Under the pieces are notes generated by a model. It was not told where the DNA came from. It saw nothing but the letters and a program-made list of their open reading frames with translations, and made no database searches. The position numbers and the translations under genes were made by a program. From Streptococcus sp. VT 162 (lineage in GTDB: Bacteria; Bacillota; Bacilli; Lactobacillales; Streptococcaceae), in NCBI GenBank assembly GCA_000688775.2, contig CP007628.2, positions 620,001 to 684,000 on the forward strand: 64,000 bases of DNA, written 5' to 3'. Shown in pieces: positions 18,604-26,994 of the stretch; the stretch's first letter is position 1, and each line of letters starts with the position of its first letter.

Positions 18604-19155
18604 ATGAAAGCAACCGGTACGCAAATATTACAGACAGAACGTTTGATTTTGAGAAGATTTGTGGAGAGTGATGCGGAAGCCATGTTTCAAAATTGGGCTT
18701 CGTCTGCTGAGAATCTGACCTATGTCACCTGGGATCCTCATCCTGATGTTGAGGTGACTCGGAACTCGATTCGAAATTGGGTTGCATCCTATACCAATCC
18801 CAACTATTACAAATGGGCCATTTGTCTCAAAGAGAACCCAGAGCATGTGATAGGAGATATCAGCATCATTGAAATGCACGAGGAAGATTTAAGTTGTGAA
18901 ATTGGCTATGTTTTAGGAAAAAAATTTTGGGGCCGAGGTATGATGACAGAGGCCTTGAAAGCTGTGTTAGATTTTTGTTTTACTCAAGCAGGCTTTCAAA
19001 AAGTCAGAGCTCGTTACGCTAGTCTCAATCCAGCTTCAGGCCGTGTTATGGAAAAAGCGGGAATGTCTTATCTAAAAACCATTGCCAATGGTGTGGAGAG
19101 AAAAGACTACGTTGCGGACCTTATTTATTACCAGATAAGTAGGGAGGACAGGTGA
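18604..19155 (+). CDS. GNAT acetyltransferase, RimJ/RimL-like
   Basis: 183-residue acetyltransferase of the RimJ/RimL branch (Acetyltransf_3). It has the opening ILQTERLILRRF, the central EIGYVLGKKFWGRGMMTEAL cofactor motif (about residues 98-117; here the turn is WGRGMMTEA) and the RARYASLNPASGRVMEKAGM motif typical of protein or antibiotic N-acetyltransferases. The substrate is unknown. The start is the ATG at 18604, behind GAGG (18593-18596) that belongs to the intergenic repeat unit; a TTG at 18571 opens the frame earlier but inside the repeat. Confidence 0.87.
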   Translation: MKATGTQILQTERLILRRFVESDAEAMFQNWASSAENLTYVTWDPHPDVEVTRNSIRNWVASYTNPNYYKWAICLKENPEHVIGDISIIEMHEEDLSCEIGYVLGKKFWGRGMMTEALKAVLDFCFTQAGFQKVRARYASLNPASGRVMEKAGMSYLKTIANGVERKDYVADLIYYQISREDR

Positions 19156-19280
19156 TTCTCTTTTCTGTTTCTACCAAAGTCAGACCTTGTCTGGCTTTTT
19201 TTGTGCCAGATTTCTAAATAAACTGATTAAATTCCTATTTTTCCCTATCATTGTCCCTGTTTTTTCTGGAGTTTTGGGGA

Positions 19281-19286
19281 TATAAT
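19281..19286 (+). promoter_or_regulatory. -10 element of the ccdA-etrx-msrAB operon
   Basis: TATAAT about 32 bp before the ccdA ATG, with GGAGGAAGG just before the start. No strong -35 was recognised. Confidence 0.5.
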
Positions 19287-19318
19287 AGACCTATCAAATC
19301 AAAGAATGGAGGAAGGCA

Positions 19319-20029
19319 ATGGACAATGTAATCTTTTTTATTAGTGTTTTTCTTGCTGGAATTCTTTCCTTCTTTTCTCCTTGTATTTTACCCTTGTTGC
19401 CAGTCTATGCGGGGGTCTTGTTGGATGATAAGAATGATGCTCAGGCTTCTAGTGGAAAATTTTCAATCTCACTTGTTAGTTTATTGCGAACTTTGGCCTT
19501 TATAGCGGGGATTTCTTTTATCTTTATCTTACTGGGTTATGGAGCTGGTTTTTTAGGCAATTTGCTTTATGCTTCCTGGTTTCAGTATGTGACAGGTGCG
19601 ATTATCATTCTCTTGGGCTTACACCAGATGGAAGTCCTACATTTGCAGGGGCTTTACAAGGAAAGAAGACTACAATTAAAGAGACAGGGGCAAAAGGGTA
19701 ACGGCTATAGTCAGGCATTTTTACTGGGGTTGACCTTTAGTTTTGCTTGGACGCCATGTGTGGGGCCAGTTCTGGGCTCTGTTTTGGCCTTGGCGGCTTC
19801 AGGTGGTTCAGGAGCTTTGCAGGGTGCTGGTCTCATGTTGGTTTACACGCTGGGTTTGGCGCTACCATTTTTGGTTCTAGCTCTTGCCTCTAGCTATGTT
19901 TTGAAACATTTCCGAAAACTCCATCCTTATCTCGGAACCCTCAAAAAAGTAGGTGGTTTCCTCATTATCGTGATGGGAATCTTGGTTCTTTTGGGAAATG
20001 CTTCCATTTTGACTACATTATTTGAATAG
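19319..20029 (+). CDS. ccdA: CcdA-type thiol-disulfide electron transporter
   Basis: 236-residue membrane protein of the CcdA/DsbD-gamma family, with six predicted helices. It carries reducing equivalents from cytoplasmic thioredoxin to outer-face thioredoxin-like proteins. The two conserved redox cysteines are visible, one in FFSPCILPLLPVY near residue 22 and one in FAWTPCVGPVLGS near residue 144. Its frame overlaps the next gene region, and the neighbours are a thioredoxin-like lipoprotein and a surface methionine sulfoxide reductase. This matches, as I recall, the pneumococcal ccdA1-etrx1-msrAB cluster that repairs oxidised surface proteins. Confidence 0.93.
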   Translation: MDNVIFFISVFLAGILSFFSPCILPLLPVYAGVLLDDKNDAQASSGKFSISLVSLLRTLAFIAGISFIFILLGYGAGFLGNLLYASWFQYVTGAIIILLGLHQMEVLHLQGLYKERRLQLKRQGQKGNGYSQAFLLGLTFSFAWTPCVGPVLGSVLALAASGGSGALQGAGLMLVYTLGLALPFLVLALASSYVLKHFRKLHPYLGTLKKVGGFLIIVMGILVLLGNASILTTLFE

Positions 20030-20042
20030 AGAGGAAAAAGAA

Positions 20043-20606
20043 ATGAAAAAATGGCAAACATGTCTCCTTGGAGTAGGCTCAATCTGTTGCTTGGCAGCCT
20101 GTTCGGCTAAAAACATGGCAGACGAGTCTACTATGAAGGAGCAAACCAAAACAGAACAAGTTAGTTCGAAAACTGCGACTAAAGGTCAGGAAGTCGCTGA
20201 TTTTGAACTGACAGGTGTAGATGGCAAGACCTATCGTTTGTCTGATTACAAGGGCAAGAAAGTCTATCTTAAATTCTGGGCTTCTTGGTGTTCCATCTGT
20301 CTAGCCAGCCTTCCAGATACGGATGAAATCGCTAAGGATGCTGGTGATGACTATGTGGTCTTGACAGTGGTGTCTCCTGGACACAAGGGGGAGCAATCTG
20401 AAGCGGACTTTAAGAATTGGTACAAGGGATTGGATTATAAAAATTTTCCAGTTTTAATTGATCCATCAGGTAAACTCTTGGAAAGTTATGGTGTCCGTTC
20501 TTATCCGACTCAAGCCTTTATAGACAAGGAAGGCAAGCTGGTCAAAACGCAACCAGGTTTTATGGATAAGGAAATGATTTTAAAAGAATTGAAAGAAATG
20601 GGGTAG
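20043..20606 (+). CDS. etrx1: surface thioredoxin-like lipoprotein (Etrx/TlpA family)
   Basis: 187-residue extracellular thioredoxin-fold lipoprotein. A lipobox (LAAC, Cys at about residue 20) follows a short hydrophobic signal, then a polar linker, then an AhpC/TSA-like thioredoxin domain with the active site WASWCSICLASLP. It should take electrons from CcdA and pass them to the MsrAB encoded next. The ATG at 20043 has GAGAGG upstream and gives a proper lipoprotein signal; the longer frame from 20022 overlaps ccdA and starts without one. Msr follows after 9 bp. Confidence 0.92.
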   Translation: MKKWQTCLLGVGSICCLAACSAKNMADESTMKEQTKTEQVSSKTATKGQEVADFELTGVDGKTYRLSDYKGKKVYLKFWASWCSICLASLPDTDEIAKDAGDDYVVLTVVSPGHKGEQSEADFKNWYKGLDYKNFPVLIDPSGKLLESYGVRSYPTQAFIDKEGKLVKTQPGFMDKEMILKELKEMG

Positions 20607-20615
20607 AGAAAGGCT

Positions 20616-21728
20616 ATGAATGATAAAGTAAAACTTTTTGTCTTGGCAGGGGTCATTCTCCTAGTCCTAACCGGTTTCTATTTTCTATTGATGCGAAATG
20701 CAGGGCAGACAGACAGCTCGCAAATTGAGAAAGCGTCAGTTAGCCAAGGAGGAAAAACAGTGAAAAAAACAGAAGTGAGTAAAGACGCAGACTTGCACGA
20801 AATTTATCTAGCTGGAGGATGTTTCTGGGGAGTGGAGGAATACTTCTCACGCGTGCCTGGAGTGACAGATGCCGTTTCTGGCTATGCAAACGGTAGAGGG
20901 GAAACAACCAAGTACGAATTGATTAACCAAACAGGTCATGCGGAAACCGTCCATGTCACTTACGACGCCAATCAAATTTCCCTCAAGGAGATCCTGCTTC
21001 ATTACTTCCGCATTATCAATCCAACCAGCAAAAATAAACAAGGAAATGATGTGGGGACCCAGTACCGTACTGGTGTCTATTACACAGATGATAAGGATTT
21101 GGAAGTAATCAACCAAGTCTTTGATGAAGTTGCTAAAAAATATGACCAACCTCTGGCAGTTGAAAAGGAAAACTTGAAGAATTTTGTAGTGGCTGAGGAC
21201 TATCACCAAGACTACCTCAAGAAAAATCCAAATGGCTACTGTCATATCAATGTTAATCAGGCCGCCTATCCCGTCATCGATGCCAGCAAATATCCTAAAC
21301 CAAGCGATGAAGAGTTGAAAAAGACCTTGTCACCTGAGGAGTATGCAGTTACCCAGAAAAATCAAACAGAACGAGCTTTTTCAAACCGCTATTGGGATAA
21401 ATTTAAATCCGGTATCTATGTGGATGTGGCAACTGGCGAACCCCTCTTTTCATCAAAGGACAAGTTTGAGTCTGGTTGCGGATGGCCTAGTTTCACCCAA
21501 CCAATCAGCCCGGATGTTGCCACTTACAAGGAAGATAAGTCTTACAATATGACGCGCATGGAAGTAAGAAGCCGAGTTGGAGATTCTCACCTTGGCCATG
21601 TCTTTACAGATGGGCCTCAGGACAAGGGGGGCTTGCGCTACTGTATCAATAGTCTTTCTATCCGCTTTATTCCCAAAGACCAAATGGCAGAAAAAGGCTA
21701 TGCCTATTTACTAGATTATGTTGATTAA
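20616..21728 (+). CDS. msrAB: membrane-anchored methionine sulfoxide reductase MsrA-MsrB fusion
   Basis: 370-residue bifunctional repair enzyme. An uncleaved N-terminal membrane anchor (about residues 5-25) puts it on the outer face. The MsrA domain follows with the catalytic Cys in [12 protein letters not shown] (near residue 70), reducing Met-S-sulfoxide. The MsrB domain in the C-terminal third has [19 protein letters not shown] and the catalytic Cys in LRYCINS, reducing Met-R-sulfoxide. The CxxC zinc pairs of many MsrB proteins are not seen. It is the third gene of the ccdA-etrx-msrAB operon. The next gene is a response regulator 70 bp away with no strong terminator between. Confidence 0.95.
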   Translation: MNDKVKLFVLAGVILLVLTGFYFLLMRNAGQTDSSQIEKASVSQGGKTVKKTEVSKDADLHEIYLAGGCFWGVEEYFSRVPGVTDAVSGYANGRGETTKYELINQTGHAETVHVTYDANQISLKEILLHYFRIINPTSKNKQGNDVGTQYRTGVYYTDDKDLEVINQVFDEVAKKYDQPLAVEKENLKNFVVAEDYHQDYLKKNPNGYCHINVNQAAYPVIDASKYPKPSDEELKKTLSPEEYAVTQKNQTERAFSNRYWDKFKSGIYVDVATGEPLFSSKDKFESGCGWPSFTQPISPDVATYKEDKSYNMTRMEVRSRVGDSHLGHVFTDGPQDKGGLRYCINSLSIRFIPKDQMAEKGYAYLLDYVD

Positions 21729-21798
21729 GAAGGCTTTCCTAAGCAGTTAGAGGAAAATTTTGCTATACTGATACTAGTAAGTGGTAAAGGAGCAGAGC

Positions 21799-22536
21799 AT
21801 GACCTACACAATCTTAATCGTAGAAGATGAGTATCTGGTAAGACAAGGATTGACGAAGCTGGTTAATGTAGCGGCCTACGATATGGAAATCATCGGTCAG
21901 GCTGAAAATGGAAGACAGGCTTGGGACTTGATTCAAAAGCAGGTGCCAGACATCATTTTAACCGATATCAACATGCCTCAGCTAAATGGCATCCAGTTGG
22001 CCAGTCTGGTACGAGAAACCTATCCACAAGTGCATTTGGTCTTTTTAACGGGTTACGATGATTTTGATTATGCCTTGTCTGCTGTCAAACTCGGTGTCGA
22101 TGATTACTTGCTCAAGCCTTTTTCTCGTCAGGATATTGAGGAAATGTTGGGGAAAATCAAGCAAAAACTAGACAAGGAAGAAAAAGAAGAGCAGTTACAA
22201 GATTTATTAACCGATAAGTTTGAGGGAAATATTGCTCAGAAAATCCAGTCCCATCTAGCTGACAGTCAGTTTAGTTTGAAGTCTTTGGCCAGTGACCTAG
22301 GTTTTAGTCCGACTTATTTGAGTTCCTTAATTAAGAAAGAGTTGGGCCTGCCTTTTCAGGATTACCTGGTGAGAGAGCGTGTCAAACAAGCCAAGCTCTT
22401 GCTTCTGACCACGGATTTAAAGATTTATGAGATAGCCGAAAAGGTTGGTTTTGAGGATATGAACTACTTTACCCAACGTTTTAAACAGATTGCAGGTGTG
22501 ACACCTCGTCAGTTTAAGAAGGGAGAAGATCGATGA
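21799..22536 (+). CDS. rr09: YesN-type response regulator (AraC output domain)
   Basis: 245-residue response regulator. The receiver domain has the acidic pocket (VEDE), the phosphoacceptor Asp56 in LTDINMPQLNG and Lys106 in YLLKPFS. The output is an AraC/XylS double helix-turn-helix domain (SLKSLASDLGFSPTYLSSLIKK, described here by its position of about 164-185, and the second helix pair ending FTQRFKQIAGVTPRQFK). The ATG at 21799 follows AAAGGAG; the GTG at 21781 is too far upstream. It overlaps the kinase gene by 4 nt. Equivalence with pneumococcal RR09 is inferred from its place between msrAB and the UPF0340 gene. Confidence 0.9.
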   Translation: MTYTILIVEDEYLVRQGLTKLVNVAAYDMEIIGQAENGRQAWDLIQKQVPDIILTDINMPQLNGIQLASLVRETYPQVHLVFLTGYDDFDYALSAVKLGVDDYLLKPFSRQDIEEMLGKIKQKLDKEEKEEQLQDLLTDKFEGNIAQKIQSHLADSQFSLKSLASDLGFSPTYLSSLIKKELGLPFQDYLVRERVKQAKLLLLTTDLKIYEIAEKVGFEDMNYFTQRFKQIAGVTPRQFKKGEDR

Positions 22537-24224
22537 AGCGTTCTTCTCTCCTAGTAAGAATGGTTATTTCCATCTTTCTGGTCTTTCTCATTCTCCTAGC
22601 TGTGGTCGGGACTTTCTATTATCAATCTAGTTCATCAGCTATTGAGGCCACTATTGAGGGCAATAGCCAAACGACCATTAGCCAAACTAGCCACTTTATT
22701 CAGTCTTATATCAAAAAATTAGAAACCACCTCTACCAGTTTGACCCAGCAAAAGGATGTCTTAGCCTATGCTGAGAACCCTAACCAAGACCAGGTCAAAG
22801 GAATCCGAGATCTGTTTTTGACTATCTTAAAGGCAGATCAGGACTTGAAAACGGTGGTACTGGTCACCAAATCCGGTCAGGTCATTTCTACAGATGATAG
22901 TGTGCAGATGAAAACTTCCTCAGATATGATGGCTGAGGATTGGTACCAAAAGGCTATTCATCAGGGAGCTAAGCCAGTTTTAACCCCAGCTCGTAAATCA
23001 GATAGTCAGTGGGTCATTTCTGTCACTCAGGAACTTGTCGATACAAAGGGATCCAATCTTGGTGTACTTCGTTTGGATATTTCCTACGAAACTCTGGAAG
23101 CCTATCTCAACCAACTCCAGTTGGGCCAGCAGGGCTTTGCCTTTATCATTAATGAAAACCATGAATTTGTCTACCATCCTAAACGTACTGTCTATAGCTC
23201 AGCGAGTGAAATGGAGGCCATGAAACCCTACATCGAGACGGGGCAGGGATATACGCTGGATCACCAATCCTACGTCAGTCAGGAAAAGATTGCAGGTACT
23301 GATTGGACGGTTATAGGCGTGTCTTCGTTGGAGAAGTTAGACCAGGTTCGGAGTCAACTCATGTGGACCTTGCTTGGTGCTAGTGCCTTATCTCTTCTTG
23401 CCTGTCTCTGCTTGGTGTGGTTCAGTCTCAAACGCTGGATTGCTCCTTTGAAGGACCTAAGAGAAACCATGCTGGAAATTGCTTCTGGTACACAAAATCT
23501 TCGTGCTAAGGAAGCTGGCGCCTATGAACTGAGAGAAGTGACTCGTCAGTTCAATGCCATGTTGGATCAGATTGATCAGTTGATGGCAGATGTGCGCAGG
23601 CAGGAAGAGGCAACCCGGCAGTATGAACTTCAAGCACTGTCGAGCCAGATTAACCCCCATTTCCTCTATAATACTTTGGACACTATCATCTGGATGGCTG
23701 AATTTCAGGATAGTCAGCGAGTGGTTCAGGTGACCAAGTCCTTGGCAACCTATTTCCGCTTGGCGCTCAATCAAGGAAAGGATTTGATTTCTCTTTCTGA
23801 TGAAATCAACCATGTCCGCCAGTACCTCTTTATCCAGAAACAACGCTATGGTGATAAGCTGGAGTATGAGATTGATGAAGAACCTGACTTTGATAATTTA
23901 GTCTTGCCTAAACTGGTGTTGCAACCTCTTGTAGAAAATGCCCTTTACCATGGTATTAAGGAGAAGGAAGGTCAGGGCTATATTAAAGTTTCTGTTCAGA
24001 GACAGGATACAGGGGTTGTCATCCGCATTGAGGATGATGGTGTTGGCTTCCAAAATCCTGGTGATAGCAGTCAAAGTCAGCTCAAACGTGGGGGAGTTGG
24101 CCTTCAAAATGTCAACCAACGACTCAAACTTCATTTTGGAGACAATTACCAGATGAAGATTGATTCTGCACCCGAAAAAGGGACGACGGTTGAAATATAC
24201 ATTAATAAAATAGAAATAAGTTAG
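22533..24224 (+). CDS. hk09: YesM-type sensor histidine kinase
   Basis: 563-residue membrane kinase. Order: membrane helix 1 (about 7-30), an extracellular Cache-like sensor region (about 31-270), membrane helix 2 (about 273-295), HAMP linker, His_kinase domain (PF06580 type) with the phosphorylated His376 in QINPHFLYNTLD, then the ATPase domain with N box (PLVENALYHGI), DDGVGF and the G-rich RGGVGLQNVNQRL. It should phosphorylate the regulator encoded just upstream (4-nt overlap). Its stimulus is unknown. The place beside the surface Msr system allows, but does not prove, an oxidative or sugar/peptide signal. Confidence 0.92.
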   Translation: MKRSSLLVRMVISIFLVFLILLAVVGTFYYQSSSSAIEATIEGNSQTTISQTSHFIQSYIKKLETTSTSLTQQKDVLAYAENPNQDQVKGIRDLFLTILKADQDLKTVVLVTKSGQVISTDDSVQMKTSSDMMAEDWYQKAIHQGAKPVLTPARKSDSQWVISVTQELVDTKGSNLGVLRLDISYETLEAYLNQLQLGQQGFAFIINENHEFVYHPKRTVYSSASEMEAMKPYIETGQGYTLDHQSYVSQEKIAGTDWTVIGVSSLEKLDQVRSQLMWTLLGASALSLLACLCLVWFSLKRWIAPLKDLRETMLEIASGTQNLRAKEAGAYELREVTRQFNAMLDQIDQLMADVRRQEEATRQYELQALSSQINPHFLYNTLDTIIWMAEFQDSQRVVQVTKSLATYFRLALNQGKDLISLSDEINHVRQYLFIQKQRYGDKLEYEIDEEPDFDNLVLPKLVLQPLVENALYHGIKEKEGQGYIKVSVQRQDTGVVIRIEDDGVGFQNPGDSSQSQLKRGGVGLQNVNQRLKLHFGDNYQMKIDSAPEKGTTVEIYINKIEIS

Positions 24225-24254
24225 CTCCCAGTCAATTCTGGGAGTTTTGCTTTT
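24225..24254 (+). terminator. terminator after the two-component system
   Basis: CTCCCA/TGGGAG stem (24225-24230 with 24239-24244) followed by a T-rich tail. Confidence 0.75.
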
Positions 24255-24333
24255 AAAAATCAGAATGATTAGTTGGCCTTGATAAAATCAGTAAAAAAAG
24301 ATATGATAGATAGTGACAAAAGGGGTATCAAGT

Positions 24334-24897
24334 ATGAAGGAAAAAGACATTCAAAGAGCAACAAGCCAGATTGTAGAAGATGTATTAGAAAAGGCCAATT
24401 TGAAGCAAGGATCTATCTTTGTTTTGGGCCTTTCTTCTAGTGAAGTGATAGGTGGTCAGATTGGTAAGGAATCCAGTCAAGAAATTGGAGAAATCATTGT
24501 GAAGACCATCCTAGATATCCTAGAGGAAAAAGGAATTCATCTAGCTGTTCAAGGTTGTGAACATGTCAATCGAGCCCTCGTCGTTGAACGTCAGCTGGCA
24601 GAGCAGTTTGGTCTGGAAATCGTCAGCGTCCTTCCGACTCTTCATGCAGGAGGTTCGGGTCAGTTGGCAGCCTTCAAGTTTATGCAGGATCCAGTTGAGG
24701 TCGAATTTATCAAGGCCCATGCTGGGTTGGATATCGGAGATACTGCGATTGGCATGCATGTTAAGCATGTTCAGGTTCCGATTCGCCCTCTTTTGAGAGA
24801 AATTGGGCATGCCCATGTAACGGCTCTTGCAAGTCGTCCCAAACTAATCGGAGGTGCGCGTGCGCAGTATCCACAAGATTCTATCAGAAAGTCGTGA
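24334..24897 (+). CDS. UPF0340 family protein (DUF436/YwlG-like)
   Basis: 187-residue member of the UPF0340/TIGR01440 family, widely conserved in Firmicutes and of unknown biochemical role. The family pattern is clear: [15 protein letters not shown] near residue 32, [16 protein letters not shown] near residue 72, and [18 protein letters not shown] near residue 135. The ATG at 24334 with AAGGGG upstream is chosen over the GTG at 24313. It is followed at once by a perfect 18-bp palindrome that should end transcription. Confidence 0.85.
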   Translation: MKEKDIQRATSQIVEDVLEKANLKQGSIFVLGLSSSEVIGGQIGKESSQEIGEIIVKTILDILEEKGIHLAVQGCEHVNRALVVERQLAEQFGLEIVSVLPTLHAGGSGQLAAFKFMQDPVEVEFIKAHAGLDIGDTAIGMHVKHVQVPIRPLLREIGHAHVTALASRPKLIGGARAQYPQDSIRKS

Positions 24898-24930
24898 AAT
24901 TATTCTGTAGTAAAAGAAGAAAAGTAAAAG

Positions 24931-24970
24931 ACAGAGGAAGTAATGGTATTTATACCATTACTTCCTCTGT
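24931..24970. terminator. perfect 18-bp palindromic terminator
   Basis: An exact 18-bp inverted repeat (24931-24948 with 24953-24970) around a TTTA loop, followed by TCTCTTTT. It is the strongest hairpin in the window and could work in both directions. Confidence 0.85.
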
Positions 24971-25143
24971 TCTCTTTTGTTGAATTTTGTGTAAAGTGCT
25001 CCAATAAGACCAGTTTTTACAAGAAGAAGGGGTGCTATCTGATGGAGAATTGCCAAAAGTAGAAAAAAGCAACGTAGAGATTTTTTTCGTTATAGAAATC
25101 AGTAAACAAACCTGGATTTAGCTGTTCTAGGTCGGCTTTTTTG

Positions 25144-25158
25144 TGCTATACTTAAGAT
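25144..25158 (+). promoter_or_regulatory. extended -10 promoter of pabB, leaderless start
   Basis: TGC-TATACT at 25144-25152. The predicted start site, 7 nt downstream, falls on the A of the pabB ATG at 25159. There is no Shine-Dalgarno sequence in between. Confidence 0.65.
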
Positions 25159-26874
25159 ATGCATAGAAAAACAGTGATTGATTTTAGGGCTTTGGGGGAG
25201 AGATACACTTTTACCCAGCCAATCAAAGAGTTAAAAACGAGAGACTTATCAGAAGTAGCGGACTTGCTGGCACAAGTGGAAAGCTACCAAGAGCAGGGCT
25301 ACTATGTGGTGGGCTACGTCAGTTACGAGGCTGCACCTGCATTTGAGGAGAAATTAGCAGTTCATAAAGCTCCTTTACTGGGAGAGTATCTGCTATATTT
25401 TACAGTTCACGATAGGGTAGAAACATCGTCTATTCCTCTGACTTATGAGGAAGTAGATCTGCCTTCAAATTGGCATGAACTAACATCTGCAGAGGACTAT
25501 GAAAAAGCTATTTCCAAGATTCACCATCATTTGCGTCAGGGGGACACCTATCAGGTAAATTACACTGTCCAACTCAAGCAAGACTTAAACGCCAATCCTT
25601 TTGCCATTTACAATCGTATGGTGGTAGAACAGGAGGCGGGCTACAATGCCTATGTTGAACATGATGAGATGGCAGTGATTTCCATGAGTCCAGAGCTCTT
25701 TTTTGAGCAAAATGACCGAGAATTAACGACTCGTCCAATGAAAGGAACAACCCAGCGGGGAGTGACTGACCAAGAAGACCTTGCCCAAGCTAGCTGGCTA
25801 GAACAGGATCCTAAAAATCGCTCTGAAAATATGATGATTGTGGATCTTTTGCGCAACGATATGAACCGTATTTCTGAGGTGGGGAGTGAGCATGTAGAAC
25901 GTCTGTGTCAAGTAGAACAGTATTCAACTGTTTGGCAGATGACGTCGACCATCAAGAGTCAGTTACGACCGGATGTGGACCTAGTTGAAATCTTCCGTTC
26001 GCTCTTTCCATGTGGATCTATCACAGGAGCTCCCAAAATTGCGACCATGGAAATCATCAAGAACTTGGAGCCTCAACCGCGTGGAGTCTACTGCGGAACG
26101 ATTGGTCTCTTGCTTCCAAATGGGCGACGAATTTTCAATGTCGCCATTCGGACTATTCAACTGCATCAAGAAAAAGCCATCTATGGAGTTGGAGGCGGCA
26201 TTACTTGGGATAGTACTTGGGAATCTGAATACCGAGAGGTTCATCAAAAGGCGGCTGTACTCTATCGTAAACAAGCACGTTTCCAATTGATTACAACTGG
26301 GAAAATCAGTCAAAAACAACTGCTTTTTGAAGATCAACATCTGGAAAGACTGACAAAGGCGAGCCGATATTTTGCCTATCCTTTTGATCCAGAAAACCTG
26401 AGACAAAAGATAGAGAAAGAGTGTCAGACCAGCGATTCCCACCAGGACTACCTTTTGCGAATCATCCTCAGTAAATCTGGAGAGATAGAACTCAGTCGCC
26501 AAATCTTAACACCCCTCAGTCCAAGCTTCTGCAAAGCTAAACTCTTCCTGCAAGAAGCAGATTTGAATCAATCCTTTACCTACTTTAAAACCACTCATAG
26601 ACCGCATTTAAATCTAGATAAACAAGAAATCATTTACCATAATGCAGCAGGAGAGCTATTGGAAACGTCTATCGGGAATCTAGTTCTGAAAATCGTTGGA
26701 AAACTATACACACCACCTACCAGTCAAGGAATTTTGCCAGGAATCTACCGTCAACATTTGCTAGAAAGAGGACGAGTAGAAGAAAAAGTCTTGACTTTGG
26801 CAGACTTGGACCAAGCAGAAGCTGTCTATGGCTGTAACGCGGTCAGAGGCTTGTATGAGTTGGAAGTGATATAA
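25159..26874 (+). CDS. pabB: aminodeoxychorismate synthase component I fused to aminodeoxychorismate lyase
   Basis: 571-residue PabB-PabC fusion. The N-terminal two thirds is a chorismate-binding synthase (GDTYQVNYTVQL, SPELFFE, RPMKGTTQRG, ENMMIVDLLRNDMNRI, FPCGSITGAPK) that aminates chorismate to ADC. The last 190 residues resemble the PLP-dependent class IV lyase that releases pyruvate to give p-aminobenzoate (FEDQHLERLTKASRYF, ETSIGNLVLKI, LLERGRVEEKVLTL). The product feeds folate synthesis, and thyA lies 3 kb downstream. The ATG coincides with the predicted transcription start, so this looks like a leaderless mRNA. A PabA glutaminase gene is not adjacent. Confidence 0.93.
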   Translation: MHRKTVIDFRALGERYTFTQPIKELKTRDLSEVADLLAQVESYQEQGYYVVGYVSYEAAPAFEEKLAVHKAPLLGEYLLYFTVHDRVETSSIPLTYEEVDLPSNWHELTSAEDYEKAISKIHHHLRQGDTYQVNYTVQLKQDLNANPFAIYNRMVVEQEAGYNAYVEHDEMAVISMSPELFFEQNDRELTTRPMKGTTQRGVTDQEDLAQASWLEQDPKNRSENMMIVDLLRNDMNRISEVGSEHVERLCQVEQYSTVWQMTSTIKSQLRPDVDLVEIFRSLFPCGSITGAPKIATMEIIKNLEPQPRGVYCGTIGLLLPNGRRIFNVAIRTIQLHQEKAIYGVGGGITWDSTWESEYREVHQKAAVLYRKQARFQLITTGKISQKQLLFEDQHLERLTKASRYFAYPFDPENLRQKIEKECQTSDSHQDYLLRIILSKSGEIELSRQILTPLSPSFCKAKLFLQEADLNQSFTYFKTTHRPHLNLDKQEIIYHNAAGELLETSIGNLVLKIVGKLYTPPTSQGILPGIYRQHLLERGRVEEKVLTLADLDQAEAVYGCNAVRGLYELEVI

Positions 26875-26949
26875 TTATAAATTTTTTAATTAATTTTTAG
26901 ATTTATTTGTTAATATTTAATATTTGATTTGAAAGCAAAATTAAAAATA

Positions 26950-26958
26950 TGGTATACT
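26950..26958 (+). promoter_or_regulatory. extended -10 promoter of cbpL
   Basis: TGG-TATACT at 26950-26958, then TGGAG at 26984-26988 and the ATG at 26995. Confidence 0.6.
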
Positions 26959-26994
26959 AATAAGTATAAATCAATAAAAATAATGGAGATTTTT

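Noticed and set aside
23457..23843. Antisense open frames inside long genes (here hk09; also in bgaA, murC, mltG, pabB)
   Set aside because: They have no ribosome-binding sites or family resemblance and arise from codon bias on the opposite strand.
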